Below, piece after piece: positions 9,090 through 19,045 of a DNA stretch of 64,000 nucleotides (the stretch's first letter is position 1; each line of letters begins with the position of its first letter). The notes under the pieces were generated by a model that was not told the DNA's origin, did not search any database, and saw nothing but the letters and a program-made list of their open reading frames with translations. Position numbers and translations under genes: made by a program. The stretch is from Gammaproteobacteria bacterium (GTDB taxonomy: Bacteria > Pseudomonadota > Gammaproteobacteria > UBA1113): contig JAGVJK010000006.1 in the NCBI GenBank assembly GCA_020051155.1, positions 1 through 64,000 of the forward strand, read 5' to 3'.

Positions 9090-9142
9090 ATTATACATTA
9101 GCAAATATGCTAATGATCTTACATTAGAGCGTTTTAATGTAA
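9090..9142. promoter_or_regulatory. gloB -10 box with two adjacent palindromes
   Basis: On the minus strand TATAAT (9095-9090) precedes gloB. Palindrome 1, CATTAGCA-AATA-TGCTAATG (9096-9115), occupies the -35 to -10 region. Palindrome 2, TTACATTA-8 bp-TAATGTAA (9119-9142), lies just upstream. Both share the ATTA half. They look like repressor sites for gloB or for the divergent gene at 9287; the regulator is unknown. Confidence 0.5.
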
Positions 9143-9286
9143 TTACTCCATTTATGTTCGTTGGCGAGATACAAGGCGCGTAGGGCCTGCGGCTTTTAAG
9201 GTGCAGTTAATTTTTTTACTGTAGGAAAAATATACTATGTTTGTTAAACTGCGATTTTTTAACCCAGAGAGTTTTATAAGTTTGTT

Positions 9287-9730
9287 ATGACGAAGAGAAA
9301 GAAACAAATAATTTGGGCTTTTTGCATTATTGTGTTGGTCTTCAATATATCCATTGCGTTAAAGCTGAGTGGTAAAAATCCTTTAGCATTTTCACAAGAA
9401 ACACGACTTATGTATACCGATATGATTGCACACCATTGGGATGTGCAAACCATGAAAAAATATGCGACACCAGAGTTTAATAAGAAATTGGATCAGCAGA
9501 GTAGCCAAAAAGCATTAAAAGCTTTTGCTGATTTTGGTCCGATTAAATCCTATGATGGGATAAATAGTTTTAAAGTAAACTACCACTTTGGTTCAACCCA
9601 AACTTCAGGATACGCACAGGTAGTCATTACCTTTGAGCGCAAAACGGTGGTTTTCGACACCTTTTTAATAAAGGAAGCTGATGCTCATTGGAAAGTTAAT
9701 GATATTTCTAGTGCGGTTCTTTCCTCTTAA
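9287..9730 (+). CDS. Membrane-anchored hypothetical protein with NTF2-like features
   Basis: The 147-residue product has one N-terminal membrane segment (IIWAFCIIVLVFNISIAL) and a soluble part predicted to face the periplasm. The soluble part reads TRLMYTDMIAHHWDVQTMKKYATPEF... and ends with paired beta-strands (YAQVVITFERKTVVFDTFLI, HWKVNDISSAV). A helix followed by a curved sheet with a closing W-x-V-x-D/I strand resembles NTF2/SnoaL-like folds. That is a guess from pattern only. It stands alone, divergent from gloB. Confidence 0.7.
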   Translation: MTKRKKQIIWAFCIIVLVFNISIALKLSGKNPLAFSQETRLMYTDMIAHHWDVQTMKKYATPEFNKKLDQQSSQKALKAFADFGPIKSYDGINSFKVNYHFGSTQTSGYAQVVITFERKTVVFDTFLIKEADAHWKVNDISSAVLSS

Positions 9731-9895
9731 TAAAAGAATGTGATCACCGGAGTGAGGGTCAGTGAGAAAAATGATATTAGAAATTTTCTTGTTAATCACC
9801 CCAATCGACACACAGAGGTTATTTCAATTGACTCACTGCTCATAAATTGATACATTGGGCGACTTAAATATGAACCAATTCGTGAGGGCTGTATA

Positions 9896-10252
9896 ATGAT
9901 GAAAAAATTTCTCTTATCTTTGACCTTAATTACTATGGCAGTGACCAGTTTCGCAAGTACCATTCCTTTTAAGCTAGATTCCATCAGTGGCTATAAAGCT
10001 TGTTACTTTAATCCATTGAAGACTTCGATCAAGGTACAAATTACCCTCGATGCATTTATGGGAACTGGCGGAACACCCTCCGTTGCTATTACGGATGCTC
10101 AGACAGGAATCATTAAACGGCTAGTTACTCCACCAACAGCATTGCTTGTAAGCGTAGACTCTCAAAAAACGCTTTGCGTGAGTTATTACGGTCATGATTC
10201 TTACGGCGGTGGTTATGGCGGTAGTATTTCTGGGAATTTTGAAGACTATTAA
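9896..10252 (+). CDS. Small secreted hypothetical protein
   Basis: The product is 118 residues with a signal peptide (MMKKFLLSLTLITMAVTSFAS). Two cysteines (YKACYFN, KTLCVSYYG) could form a disulfide in the periplasm or outside. The end is Gly/Tyr-rich (YGGGYGGSISGNFEDY). The start may be either of two adjacent ATG codons (9896 or 9899). I recognise no family. It is convergent with trpD, separated by a long inverted repeat. Confidence 0.65.
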   Translation: MMKKFLLSLTLITMAVTSFASTIPFKLDSISGYKACYFNPLKTSIKVQITLDAFMGTGGTPSVAITDAQTGIIKRLVTPPTALLVSVDSQKTLCVSYYGHDSYGGGYGGSISGNFEDY

Positions 10253-10263
10253 ACCTCGGATAT

Positions 10264-10311
10264 CTCTGCAGCAAAAATCTTCTAATCTGTCATTAAATTT
10301 TTGCTGCAGAG
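10264..10311. terminator. Perfect 15-bp inverted repeat between convergent genes
   Basis: CTCTGCAGCAAAAAT (10264-10278) pairs perfectly with 10297-10311 across an 18-base loop. Each arm carries an A5/T5 run next to the loop. It lies 11 bases after the secreted protein gene (+) and about 120 bases past trpD (-). A bidirectional terminator is the simplest reading. Confidence 0.5.
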
Positions 10312-10433
10312 CTCAGATATATCGTTCCATTGAGGTTAAGAAATCGCCCGAGGAGCCTGAGAGTATTTAATTTCAAATCTTTCCTTTGGTTTTTCTGCGT
10401 TTTTTTAATTATCGAAGGAATGTGGCTTTTTAA

Positions 10434-11453
10434 TCATCCTAACCGGCGGCTCAACGCAATCAATGCCTCTAACTTTTGTTTTGCCAAGCCATCGGCGATG
10501 GCGCGGCGGGCTAATTCAACACCGGCGCTGATGCTTGGTGCAATATCTGCAGCATATAAGGTCGCCGCTGCATTGAGTAACACGATATCAAGGACGGGGC
10601 CGGGTTCATTGTTTAAAGCTTTTAACATCAAGTCATAACTTTGTTGGCTATTTTGAACAGTGAGAGGGGCGATAGATTGTTTTTTAAAACCATAGTCTTC
10701 AGGATTTAAGGTATAGGTTTTAATAACACCCTGCCGCAATTCAGCGATATCCGTGTTATCAGCGATGCTAATTTCATCTAAGCCATCGTGGCTATTAACG
10801 ACCAAGGCATGAATGGAGCCTAAGTTTTTCAATACTTGTGCTACAGGTTCTAACCATTTCTTATCATAAACACCGATCAATTGATGTCTAGTTTGTGCAG
10901 GATTGGTTAAAGGGCCCAACAAATTAAACAATGTGCGAATGCCTAGCTCTTTGCGTGGCAACGCAGCAAACCGCATAGCACCGTGAAAGGTGGGCGCAAA
11001 CAGAAAACCAATGCCGATTTTCGCAACACATTGCATGACTTGTTCTGAAGTTAAATTTAAATTAAGCCCCGCGAGTTCTAAAACATCGGCACTGCCAGAG
11101 GAGCTAGAAAAACTGCGATTACCATGCTTTGCTACATGTCCACCAGCGGCAGCGACCACAAAGGCCACCGTCGTAGAAATATTAAAAGTTTTAGCACCAT
11201 CACCACCTGTACCAACAATATCTACCAGCGGTTGTTGGTTGGTAAAGCATTTCTCGGCGTAGTGATAAAGTGTTTCAACAGCGGCGGTAATTTCAGTAAT
11301 CGTTTCTCCCTTCATCCGCAGCGCTACTAAAAAACCAGCAATTTGTGCCGAGGTGACATGACCTGTGAGAATCTGCCCCATCACATCTTGCATTTGTGAT
11401 GCGGATAAATCTTGTTTCTGGATGACTAGATTTAAGGCTTCTTTGATATCCAT
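10434..11453 (-). CDS. trpD: Anthranilate phosphoribosyltransferase
   Basis: This 339-residue enzyme transfers phosphoribose from PRPP to anthranilate in tryptophan synthesis. The PRPP/Mg site is visible in DIVGTGGDGAKTFNIST. KHGNRSFSSSSGSADVLE follows, with Arg-Ser substituted into the usual KHGNR(A/S)-S-S motif. GPLTNPAQTRHQLIGVY is also typical. It starts 4 bases after trpG and ends the block. trpC, trpF, trpB and trpA are not in this window. Confidence 0.96.
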   Translation of the reverse strand: MDIKEALNLVIQKQDLSASQMQDVMGQILTGHVTSAQIAGFLVALRMKGETITEITAAVETLYHYAEKCFTNQQPLVDIVGTGGDGAKTFNISTTVAFVVAAAGGHVAKHGNRSFSSSSGSADVLELAGLNLNLTSEQVMQCVAKIGIGFLFAPTFHGAMRFAALPRKELGIRTLFNLLGPLTNPAQTRHQLIGVYDKKWLEPVAQVLKNLGSIHALVVNSHDGLDEISIADNTDIAELRQGVIKTYTLNPEDYGFKKQSIAPLTVQNSQQSYDLMLKALNNEPGPVLDIVLLNAAATLYAADIAPSISAGVELARRAIADGLAKQKLEALIALSRRLG

Positions 11454-11457
11454 TATT

Positions 11458-12036
11458 TTATCCTTGCAAGAAATTTTTTAATAACTGATGTCCCTTTTCC
11501 GTCAAAATGGATTCCGGATGAAATTGTACGCCGTGCATCGGAAATTCTTTATGCTGGATTGCCATAATTTCTTCGAAGGCGCCTTTCTCATCTAAAGTCC
11601 AAGCAGTGATATCAAAACAATCTGGTAAAGAGGTTTTTTCAGCAATAAGAGAATGGTAACGAGTGGCATTAAAGGGTTGTGGTAATTCGTGAAATACGCC
11701 TTGTTGCTGATGATAGATCGGAGATGTTTTACCATGCATCACTTGCTTTGCATGGATGACGCGGCCACCAAACACCTGTGCCATGGCTTCGTGCCCTAAG
11801 CAGACACCTAAAATAGGCAGCTTATCTGCAAAGTAACGAATGGCTTCCATGGAAATTCCGGCCTCTGTCGGTGTGCAAGGACCTGGTGAAATTACCAAAT
11901 GCGATGGCGCTAAGGCTTCAATTTGTTTTAAGGTAATTTCATCATTACGAAAAACTTGGATTTGTGCTCCCAGCTCTCCTAAATAATGGACCAAGTTATA
12001 AGTAAAAGAATCGTAATTATCAATCATTAAGATCAT
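11458..12036 (-). CDS. trpG: Anthranilate synthase glutaminase subunit (TrpG/PabA)
   Basis: A 192-residue class I glutamine amidotransferase that supplies ammonia to TrpE, and in some bacteria also to PabB. It starts [20 protein letters not shown]. The oxyanion segment [12 protein letters not shown], the nucleophile Cys in GVCLGHEA and the His-Glu pair in GVQFHPESI are all present. The ATG at 12036 forms an ATGA overlap with the trpE stop, which supports this start and coupled translation. Confidence 0.95.
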   Translation of the reverse strand: MILMIDNYDSFTYNLVHYLGELGAQIQVFRNDEITLKQIEALAPSHLVISPGPCTPTEAGISMEAIRYFADKLPILGVCLGHEAMAQVFGGRVIHAKQVMHGKTSPIYHQQQGVFHELPQPFNATRYHSLIAEKTSLPDCFDITAWTLDEKGAFEEIMAIQHKEFPMHGVQFHPESILTEKGHQLLKNFLQG

Positions 12037-13493
12037 GGTATCGCCTCAAATTCAAGATGGCTTTGTACTTGTTGTACGGCTTTAAAAATAGCGCGAGCTT
12101 TATTCATGGTTTCAGCCCATTCTGCATCGGGTGTGGAGTCTGCGACAATGCCACCGCCGGCCTGCGTGTATAATTGCTGATCCTTAATGATCGCAGTGCG
12201 AATGGCGATGGCCACATCCAAATGATCATTCCATCCTAAATAACCAACAGCACCACCATAAATGCCACGTTTCTCTGTTTCTAATTCATCGATAATTTCC
12301 ATGGCACGGATTTTCGGTGCGCCGCTCAGTGTGCCCGCAGGCAGTGTTGCACGTAGTGCATCGATGGCGCACATGCCGGGCGTTAATTGGCCTTCGACAT
12401 TAGACACAATGTGCATTACATGAGAATAACGCTCAATGATCATTTTTTCAGTGAGTGTTACTTTACCTAATTGACTGACACGACCGACGTCGTTGCGTCC
12501 TAAATCAATTAGCATCAAATGTTCCGCTAATTCTTTTTCATCCGCCAATAAATCTTTTTCAAAGGCTAAATCTTCTTCAAGTGTCTTGCCTCTCGGTCGT
12601 GTTCCAGCAATCGGACGCACGGTAATAGTTTGCTCTGCTTTGCGAACTAAAATTTCGGGTGAAGAGCCGACAACATGAAAATCGCCGAAATCAAAATAAT
12701 ATAAATAAGGGGAAGGGTTGATGCTACGTAACGCGCGATATAGCGCGAGTGGTGAATGATGATAAGAAACACTAAGACGTTGAGAGTAGACCACTTGCAT
12801 CACATCGCCATCGATGATGTATTGCTTAATACGATTGATAGCTTGATCATAAACGTCTTTCGTTTGATTCGATTTAAAATCTTTTTCTTGCACCATGACC
12901 GTGGTTGTGGTTTCCGATTTTGCAGCCGGTAATGGTTGGTTTAGCCGTTGTTCCATCGCAGCCAATTGTTTTTTTGCTTGTTGTTGACTATGTTCATCAA
13001 CGTCACTGTTTACAATAAGATGCAATGCACCTTTGAGATTATCAAAAATCGCAAGCTCATTGGAGACTAACAAAAATATATCCGGAACACCGATGGTATC
13101 TGGATTGGGAGAATGTTGTAAGCGCTTCTCAATGTAGCGAATAGTGTCATAACCAAAATAACCTACGAGGCCGCCGTTAAAAAAAGGTAATTCAGCAATG
13201 GGTGCGACATCAAACTGTTGTTGGAATTCCTTGATCCAAGTGAGCGGATCATCGGTTTTTACTTGTTGCAGGATTTTTTGATTTTGCCAATGAGTGAGGC
13301 AACCATCAGTGACAGTAATGAATTCCGAGGTGGGCAACCCAATAATGCTATAGCGTCCCCATTTTTCACCGCCTTGAAAAGACTCGAGTAAATAAGAACG
13401 TGGGCCATTAGCCAATTTTAAATAAACACTTAAGGGCGTATGTAAATCTGCTAATAATGTTTTTATTACAGGAACTTTTTTTATCATCGTCAT
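12033..13493 (-). CDS. trpE: Anthranilate synthase component I
   Basis: A 486-residue chorismate-utilising enzyme that makes anthranilate with TrpG. The N-terminal LLES segment ([19 protein letters not shown]) corresponds to the tryptophan feedback site. The catalytic half shows [48 protein letters not shown] and [11 protein letters not shown]. The length fits TrpE rather than PabB. The start overlaps the rpe stop by one base (TAATG). No leader peptide is visible because the gene has no free upstream region. Confidence 0.95.
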   Translation of the reverse strand: MTMIKKVPVIKTLLADLHTPLSVYLKLANGPRSYLLESFQGGEKWGRYSIIGLPTSEFITVTDGCLTHWQNQKILQQVKTDDPLTWIKEFQQQFDVAPIAELPFFNGGLVGYFGYDTIRYIEKRLQHSPNPDTIGVPDIFLLVSNELAIFDNLKGALHLIVNSDVDEHSQQQAKKQLAAMEQRLNQPLPAAKSETTTTVMVQEKDFKSNQTKDVYDQAINRIKQYIIDGDVMQVVYSQRLSVSYHHSPLALYRALRSINPSPYLYYFDFGDFHVVGSSPEILVRKAEQTITVRPIAGTRPRGKTLEEDLAFEKDLLADEKELAEHLMLIDLGRNDVGRVSQLGKVTLTEKMIIERYSHVMHIVSNVEGQLTPGMCAIDALRATLPAGTLSGAPKIRAMEIIDELETEKRGIYGGAVGYLGWNDHLDVAIAIRTAIIKDQQLYTQAGGGIVADSTPDAEWAETMNKARAIFKAVQQVQSHLEFEAIP

Positions 13494-14158
13494 TATTTAA
13501 CACTCATTTGTTGTTTTAATTGAGTGATGGTAGCGCTGTAATCTTTGCTTTCAAACATGGCAGAGCCTACGACAAAGGTATCTGCGCCAGCTTTGGCAAT
13601 GGCATTGATATTATCAATCTTAATGCCGCCATCAACTTCCAGTCGAATTTCTCGTTGTGCTTGAGCAATGAGGGTGCGAACCGTTTTAATTTTCTCAAGC
13701 ATGGAAGGAATAAATTGTTGTCCACCAAATCCTGGATTCACCGACATGATGAGTACCATATCAATGTGCTCAAGAATGTGATCTAAACAAGACACACTAG
13801 TTGCTGGATTTAGAGCAATGCCTGCTTTGCAACCGTGATCATGAATTAATTGAATAGTGCGATCGACATGCTCAGAAGCTTCCGGATGAAACGTAATATA
13901 AGTTGCACCTGCTTTAGCGAAAGCGGGAATGAGAGCATCCACCGGCTTTATCATCAAATGTACATCAATAGGTGCAGTAATCCCATAATTGCGTAGCGCT
14001 TGGCAAACCACGGGGCCAATCGTAAGATTGGGAACATAATGATTATCCATCACATCAAAATGCACCCAGTCAGCGCCCTGTTGTAATACACTTTGTACAT
14101 CATCACCCAAGCGTGCAAAATCGGCCGATAAAATAGAAGGAGCTAAAATAGGTTTCAT
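13493..14158 (-). CDS. rpe: Ribulose-phosphate 3-epimerase
   Basis: A 221-residue TIM-barrel enzyme of the pentose phosphate pathway converting ribulose 5-phosphate to xylulose 5-phosphate. It opens [18 protein letters not shown]. Metal ligands are visible in [16 protein letters not shown] and DVHLMI, then [14 protein letters not shown] and LEVDGGIK. I placed the start at 14158, where ATG overlaps the gshB stop as ATGA. A frame open to 14251 would add 31 basic residues lying inside gshB. Confidence 0.96.
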   Translation of the reverse strand: MKPILAPSILSADFARLGDDVQSVLQQGADWVHFDVMDNHYVPNLTIGPVVCQALRNYGITAPIDVHLMIKPVDALIPAFAKAGATYITFHPEASEHVDRTIQLIHDHGCKAGIALNPATSVSCLDHILEHIDMVLIMSVNPGFGGQQFIPSMLEKIKTVRTLIAQAQREIRLEVDGGIKIDNINAIAKAGADTFVVGSAMFESKDYSATITQLKQQMSVK

Positions 14159-15120
14159 GGAGTGTTCCTTTGTATAAGTTGTGTTTCTACGGCATCTAAT
14201 AATTGCCCTGCGATATCGAGCTGAAATTGCTGCTCGAGTTCGCGAATGCAAGTGGGCGATGTGACATTGATTTCTGTTAAGTAATCACCAATCACATCAA
14301 TACCTACAAAAAATAAACCACGTTGTCGCAATGTGGGCCCCACTTGTGCGCAAAGCCAACGGTCACGATCCGATAATGCTTGTCCACGGCCAGTGCCACC
14401 GGCGACTAAATTAGCGCGTGTTTCACCTGCTGCGGGAATTCTAGCAAGTGCATAAGGAATAGGTTCACCATTAATCAGCAAAATCCGTTTATCACCTTCG
14501 GTAATGTCGGGAATAAATTGTTGCGCCATAATTAAGCGCTGCCCGTGGTAAGTGAGGGTTTCTAAAATCACATTGATGTTAGGTTCTTGCTCGTGTACTT
14601 TGAAAATGGAGTCACCACCCATGCTATCCAGAGGCTTCAAAATCACATTTTTATGCATAGCGATGAATTGTTTGATGAGTGTTGCCTGGCTACTAACTAA
14701 ATAGGGTACGCAGCATTGTGGAAACCACGTGGTATACATTTTTTCATTGGCATCACGAATGGCTTGTGGATCATTGATCACTAAGACACCTTGTGCCTTC
14801 GCATGGTCAAGCAAATAAGTCGTGTTTAAATAATTAATATCAAAAGGTGGATCCTTACGCATGAATAATACGTCGAGAGTTTCAGCACCGATGGTTTTAA
14901 ATTCACTATCATAGGAAAACCAATGGTGTGGGTCATCGTGTACTTGAATATCACGAGTATTCATGCGCAAAGTGCTGTTATCTAAAAATAAATCGGAGGT
15001 TGTCATGTAATGAATATGCCAACCGCGCTTTTGTGCGGCTAACATCATTGCAAAGGTGCTATCTTTGTAAGATTTGATGTGTTCAATGGGATCCATGATA
15101 AAACCAATATGACGACTCAT
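14155..15120 (-). CDS. gshB: Glutathione synthetase
   Basis: A 321-residue ATP-grasp enzyme joining gamma-glutamylcysteine and glycine. It starts [21 protein letters not shown], the GshB signature, followed by [24 protein letters not shown] in the ATP-grasp loop and [19 protein letters not shown] at the metal site. It forms ATGA overlaps with gshA upstream and rpe downstream, so glutathione synthesis is coupled to the next genes. Confidence 0.96.
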   Translation of the reverse strand: MSRHIGFIMDPIEHIKSYKDSTFAMMLAAQKRGWHIHYMTTSDLFLDNSTLRMNTRDIQVHDDPHHWFSYDSEFKTIGAETLDVLFMRKDPPFDINYLNTTYLLDHAKAQGVLVINDPQAIRDANEKMYTTWFPQCCVPYLVSSQATLIKQFIAMHKNVILKPLDSMGGDSIFKVHEQEPNINVILETLTYHGQRLIMAQQFIPDITEGDKRILLINGEPIPYALARIPAAGETRANLVAGGTGRGQALSDRDRWLCAQVGPTLRQRGLFFVGIDVIGDYLTEINVTSPTCIRELEQQFQLDIAGQLLDAVETQLIQRNTP

Positions 15121-16421
15121 TGACTGACTCCTTGAATTTCACGAGCAGCAGCTAATAAAGCTAACCGGGCTACAACACCATAAGCATAAAAGCGATTTTG
15201 ACAAGCATCGGGTGCTTGAATGATATCAGGATTGTTACAGGGCTCGACGAAGGCTAAGGGTTCAAAATGCATCCCCGGACTATTTAAATTTTCATCATTG
15301 CCGCGATTGTGATGAACGCGATAAAAACCACCAACCACATGATGACCTAACATATAGACCACTGGCTCAGCGACAGAATTTTCTTCACCAATGGTTTCAA
15401 AAGTGTAAACACCTTCTTGAATGATGACTTGATTGACGCTGCGATGTCCTTTCGCAGTGGACATGTGAGTTCGCTGCTTGCGATTGATGGATAACACATC
15501 TTCAGCACTTTTGATGGTCATGACTGCCATACCATAGGTACCAGAATCAGCTTTGATAATTAAAAAAGGTTCTTGAGTAATTTGGTACTCATCATATTTT
15601 TTTTGAATTTTTTGCAATAATGTTTCTACATTTCCCGCTAATTTTTCTAAGCCTTCCTTCGCCATAAAATCGATATCACCACCCGTAGTAAACAAAGGGT
15701 CTAATAACCAAGGATCTAAATCAAGCAATTGCGAAAATTCATTCACCACTTCACTGTAATAACGAAAATGTTGTGATTTCGTGCGAATGCTCCACCCTAA
15801 AGAAACCGGAGGATGAATGGTTTGATGAATATCCACGAGAATATCAGGAATACCATTGGATAAATCATTATTGAGTAACAAGACACAGGGTCTAAAATTT
15901 TCAACGTACACAAAATCTTGATCTCGTTGCAAAGGATAAATTGTGAGTTCGTGGCCATCAGCAAGTGACATCACTTCGGGTGCGGTTAAATCTTCGCGCA
16001 GAGACGCTACACGAATATCATAACCAGCATGAGACAAAATGCTGGTTAATCGATAGAGACTCATAAAATATTTTTCATTGCGAGTGTGACTTTCAGCAAG
16101 AATAATAATTTTGTCGCAACCAGGATTTTGTCGACTAATGGTTGTTTGTGCTGCCTGAATGCAAAGAGACATGAAGCTGGGATTTAAATTATTAAATCCC
16201 GCTGGAAATAAATTAGTATCGATAGCGGCTAGTTTAAAACCTGCATTGCGGAGATCCACGGAGCAAGTGATGGGCGGTGAATATATTTGCCACTGTTTAC
16301 GAAACCAGCGTTCAATGGCAACGCTATTTTTTAAAAAAGTTGTTTCCAATGCTAGCAGAGGGCCTTGAAGTGCCGTGGTAAGGTGAGGAACTCGATAATG
16401 ATCCTGATCATGCATTTGCAA
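15117..16421 (-). CDS. gshA: Glutamate-cysteine ligase, Acidithiobacillus-type
   Basis: The 434-residue product catalyses the first step of glutathione synthesis. It belongs to the proteobacterial GshA family first described in Acidithiobacillus (PF08886-type), not the E. coli type. Hints are VDLRNAGFKLAAIDTNLFPAGFNNL, FLIIKADSGTYGMAVM and VIIQEGVYTFETIGEE-like segments. It is first in the block gshA-gshB-rpe-trpE-trpG-trpD, whose junctions all overlap or are 4 bases apart. Its promoter must lie in the 70-base divergent gap upstream. ATG at 16415 is an alternative start. Confidence 0.92.
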   Translation of the reverse strand: MQMHDQDHYRVPHLTTALQGPLLALETTFLKNSVAIERWFRKQWQIYSPPITCSVDLRNAGFKLAAIDTNLFPAGFNNLNPSFMSLCIQAAQTTISRQNPGCDKIIILAESHTRNEKYFMSLYRLTSILSHAGYDIRVASLREDLTAPEVMSLADGHELTIYPLQRDQDFVYVENFRPCVLLLNNDLSNGIPDILVDIHQTIHPPVSLGWSIRTKSQHFRYYSEVVNEFSQLLDLDPWLLDPLFTTGGDIDFMAKEGLEKLAGNVETLLQKIQKKYDEYQITQEPFLIIKADSGTYGMAVMTIKSAEDVLSINRKQRTHMSTAKGHRSVNQVIIQEGVYTFETIGEENSVAEPVVYMLGHHVVGGFYRVHHNRGNDENLNSPGMHFEPLAFVEPCNNPDIIQAPDACQNRFYAYGVVARLALLAAAREIQGVSQ

Positions 16422-16491
16422 TTCCTAGTCGTTTGCGGGAAAAACATGTGCTATTATGATCCATCTTAATTGCAAAGGCTAGGGGTGGTTC

Positions 16492-16674
16492 ATGTTTGGT
16501 TTTAATAAGAATGGGTATGTGAGCGATGTGGATCTTTTCTTGAAAAAGATTCGTAAGGAAATTCCAATGACCGAAGCACAAGCAGTTGAAATCAAAAAAT
16601 ACCAAAAAATCAATTATTTAAGAGATCATGAAGTAGCCAAAGAAGGCAAGCCGGAGTTTTGGGAAGATTTTTAA
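16492..16674 (+). CDS. Small conserved Legionellales-type protein
   Basis: The 60-residue product is charged and helical, with the opening MFGFNKNGYVSDVDLFLKKIRKEIPMT and no signal or membrane segment. It resembles the short CBU_0585-type proteins of Coxiella and Legionella as I remember them; this is from memory and untested. It is divergent from gshA. An AGGGGTGG ribosome-binding-like stretch precedes the ATG. The function is unknown. Confidence 0.7.
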   Translation: MFGFNKNGYVSDVDLFLKKIRKEIPMTEAQAVEIKKYQKINYLRDHEVAKEGKPEFWEDF

Positions 16675-16775
16675 TCGGCGATCCTTGATCTTTATCATGG
16701 TGAACTGTTACTCTGTGCAAACTTTGAGTGACTCAAAGTAAAGAGTTTCTAACCACTTAATCGAGAGGTTCCCCA

Positions 16776-17195
16776 ATGATAAAGCCTGTTATAGCAATTG
16801 TTTCTTGTTTATTAGCCACTAGCGCAATGGCTGCTTCCTCAAAGTCCATTCAAGTTCAAGTATTACCGGGAAGCCAACCTTTAATTTTTAATTTTGAAAA
16901 TGGTACGGTGATTACACCGGCTGTGAGTCCTACGGGATCACCGGTTTTTGCTTTGAGTGCCGCGCAAAATCAAAGTTTAGCCGGTAAGCCAGTGACCTCT
17001 ATTTTTGTTTCTATAGCCAATGGTTCTGATGGAACGGTACATGGACATCCATGTCCTATTTTGACGCCTGCACCACCCATGCGTTATAACTATGTCATGA
17101 TGGTGATAGCTTCTGATACGTATACTGCAACAAGTACACCGTTTAAATTTTCTGGAAATGATAATTACACATGTTCTGTGTCGTCACATTCATAA
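16776..17195 (+). CDS. Secreted hypothetical protein
   Basis: The 139-residue product has a clean signal peptide (MIKPVIAIVSCLLATSAMA). The mature part is Ser/Thr/Pro-rich and mostly beta, with two cysteines (GHPCPIL and NYTCSVSSHS) likely to form a disulfide. GAGAGG lies before the ATG. It resembles the other small secreted proteins in this window only in design. No family is recognised. It is convergent with dsbD, sharing a terminator hairpin. Confidence 0.65.
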   Translation: MIKPVIAIVSCLLATSAMAASSKSIQVQVLPGSQPLIFNFENGTVITPAVSPTGSPVFALSAAQNQSLAGKPVTSIFVSIANGSDGTVHGHPCPILTPAPPMRYNYVMMVIASDTYTATSTPFKFSGNDNYTCSVSSHS

Positions 17196-17207
17196 GTTGT
17201 TAAAAAT

Positions 17208-17235
17208 AAAGTGCTCACAGGTTTGTGAGCACTTT
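17208..17235. terminator. Bidirectional terminator hairpin
   Basis: AAAGTGCTCACA (17208-17219) pairs perfectly with TGTGAGCACTTT (17224-17235) over a 4-base GGTT loop. A/T runs lie on both sides. It sits between the convergent secreted-protein gene and dsbD, and the dsbD stop codon lies inside the right arm. Confidence 0.75.
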
Positions 17236-19045
17236 AATCAAACTGTGTGTTCCGTTTAATAATTTGTAGCACCGATTTAAGCCGCTTTTCAAATTCTTTA
17301 GGATTCATCTCTCCCACGATTCTCTGATCTTTTAACTCATGTCCATCGGGGCCAAAAAATAATAATGTTGGTGGGGCAATGACGTTGAGTTGGCGTTGTA
17401 ATAATTTATCGAGTTTATCATTGTCTGTGACATCGGCTTGTAGTGCTACGAAATCTTCTCGTAATATTTTTTGAATAGTAGGATCAGCGAAGGTTGTGCG
17501 CTCCATGTCTTTACATGCGATGCACCAGTCAGCGTAAAAATCTAAGAGGGTTGGTTTGTTTTTATTTTTTGCCAGAGTGAGTTCGTGAGATAAATCAGTC
17601 GGTGTTTTAATGAGGTTAAAAATAGACTCGGCTGGTAATGAGCGATTACGCACATTTAAATTGGCTAGAGGTCGGAACGGATCTGTATTACCTAGCGCTG
17701 CGCCGATCATTAAAAGAATGCCGGCGATAAGCAACGTTAAACCGAAGCCACGACAGAGGTGCCCCCACCAATCATGACGATCATTTAATAATCCCAGAAA
17801 GACAGAACAGACAATCAAAAGAGTGGCCCATAGCAGCAGTGTTATAGCGCCTGGAATGATGCGTGAAATCATCCAGATCGCAACAGCCAGCATCAATATG
17901 CCAAAAAAAGATTTAACGGCAAGCATCCATTCACCAGCTTTCGGTAAAAATTTTCCGCCTAGTGTTCCGAGTATTAGTAAAGGCACACCCATGCCTAATG
18001 ACATTACAAATAAGGCGATACCGCCTAACATGGCATCCTTGGTTTCGCCAATATAAGCGAGAGCGCCAATGAGTGGTGCGGTCACACAGGGCGATACAAT
18101 GAGTGTTGACAATACGCCCATAACAGCCACACCGAGATAAGAACCATGTCGTTGTTGATTGGATAAATTCATGACACGCTGTTCAAAAGCATTGGGTAAA
18201 CGAATTTCAAATAAACCAAAAAGCGAGAGTGCCAACAAGACAAAGATTAAGCTGAATAAACTAATAACCCAGGGATTTTGCATAGCCGCTTGTAAACTAT
18301 GACCGGCGAAGCCTGCGACAACACCAATCACCGCGTAAGTCATTGCCATGCCGAGAACGTAGGCTAGCGATAGAAAAAAGCCTTTATGGAGTGTCATCCC
18401 TTTTTCATGTCCGAGAATGATCCCAGACAAAATAGGTAACATTGGTAAAACACAGGGAGTAAAAGATAATAATAAACCGAAACCAAAGAAGCTCAGGATA
18501 ATTAACCAATGATGATGCGTGGCGAGTAGTTGATGAATTTTATCTTGTTCAGACACGGCAGAGGAACCAGGAAGGTCATCATCGATAACACTCACGCCTG
18601 TTAATATTTTACCGATATCTTTGGTAGGGTCGATGGTAATTTTTTTAGTGATAGGAGGATAACAAAAGTGATTGAAAGAGCAGCCTTGAAAGCATGCTAG
18701 TAATGTTAAGGATGAAGCTTGTTGGTATTGCAATGGCAGACGCATGTCCACAGTGCCATCATAAACTTTATATTTACCAAGGATGGGATCTTGCTGATTA
18801 ATGCCTTCTGGTTTTTTGATGGGACCTAGACCGACAGTTTCGGAATCTAGTAATTTAAAACTAATACGATCTTTATACAGGTAATACCCAGGTGTGATTT
18901 CCCAGTGGGCTACAAGGGTGTCTTTGTCTTCTAGTGTTACAGAAAATTGAAAGGCTTGCTCTGCAGGGATGGGAATAAAGTCGGCATGAGCTGTCGTGAT
19001 GATGGTCGTACAGAGCAATAATAAGGTTAAAATAAATTTCCGCAT
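17234..19045 (-). CDS. dsbD: Thiol:disulfide interchange protein DsbD
   Basis: A 603-residue inner-membrane protein carrying electrons from cytosolic thioredoxin to the periplasm. In order there is a signal peptide (MRKFILTLLLLCTTIITTAHA), then the alpha domain with C122/C128 (GCSFNHFCYPP). The eight-helix beta domain follows with the redox cysteines in TPCVLPMLPIL and SPCVTAPLIGALAY. The gamma thioredoxin domain closes the protein with WCIACK. Length and all six redox cysteines match DsbD. It would keep c-type cytochrome and disulfide-isomerase pathways reduced. Confidence 0.96.
   Translation of the reverse strand: MRKFILTLLLLCTTIITTAHADFIPIPAEQAFQFSVTLEDKDTLVAHWEITPGYYLYKDRISFKLLDSETVGLGPIKKPEGINQQDPILGKYKVYDGTVDMRLPLQYQQASSLTLLACFQGCSFNHFCYPPITKKITIDPTKDIGKILTGVSVIDDDLPGSSAVSEQDKIHQLLATHHHWLIILSFFGFGLLLSFTPCVLPMLPILSGIILGHEKGMTLHKGFFLSLAYVLGMAMTYAVIGVVAGFAGHSLQAAMQNPWVISLFSLIFVLLALSLFGLFEIRLPNAFEQRVMNLSNQQRHGSYLGVAVMGVLSTLIVSPCVTAPLIGALAYIGETKDAMLGGIALFVMSLGMGVPLLILGTLGGKFLPKAGEWMLAVKSFFGILMLAVAIWMISRIIPGAITLLLWATLLIVCSVFLGLLNDRHDWWGHLCRGFGLTLLIAGILLMIGAALGNTDPFRPLANLNVRNRSLPAESIFNLIKTPTDLSHELTLAKNKNKPTLLDFYADWCIACKDMERTTFADPTIQKILREDFVALQADVTDNDKLDKLLQRQLNVIAPPTLLFFGPDGHELKDQRIVGEMNPKEFEKRLKSVLQIIKRNTQFD

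Noticed and set aside
14159-14251. 31-residue N-terminal extension of Rpe
   Set aside because: It lies inside gshB, is very basic and precedes the conserved Rpe start, where an ATGA overlap gives a natural start.
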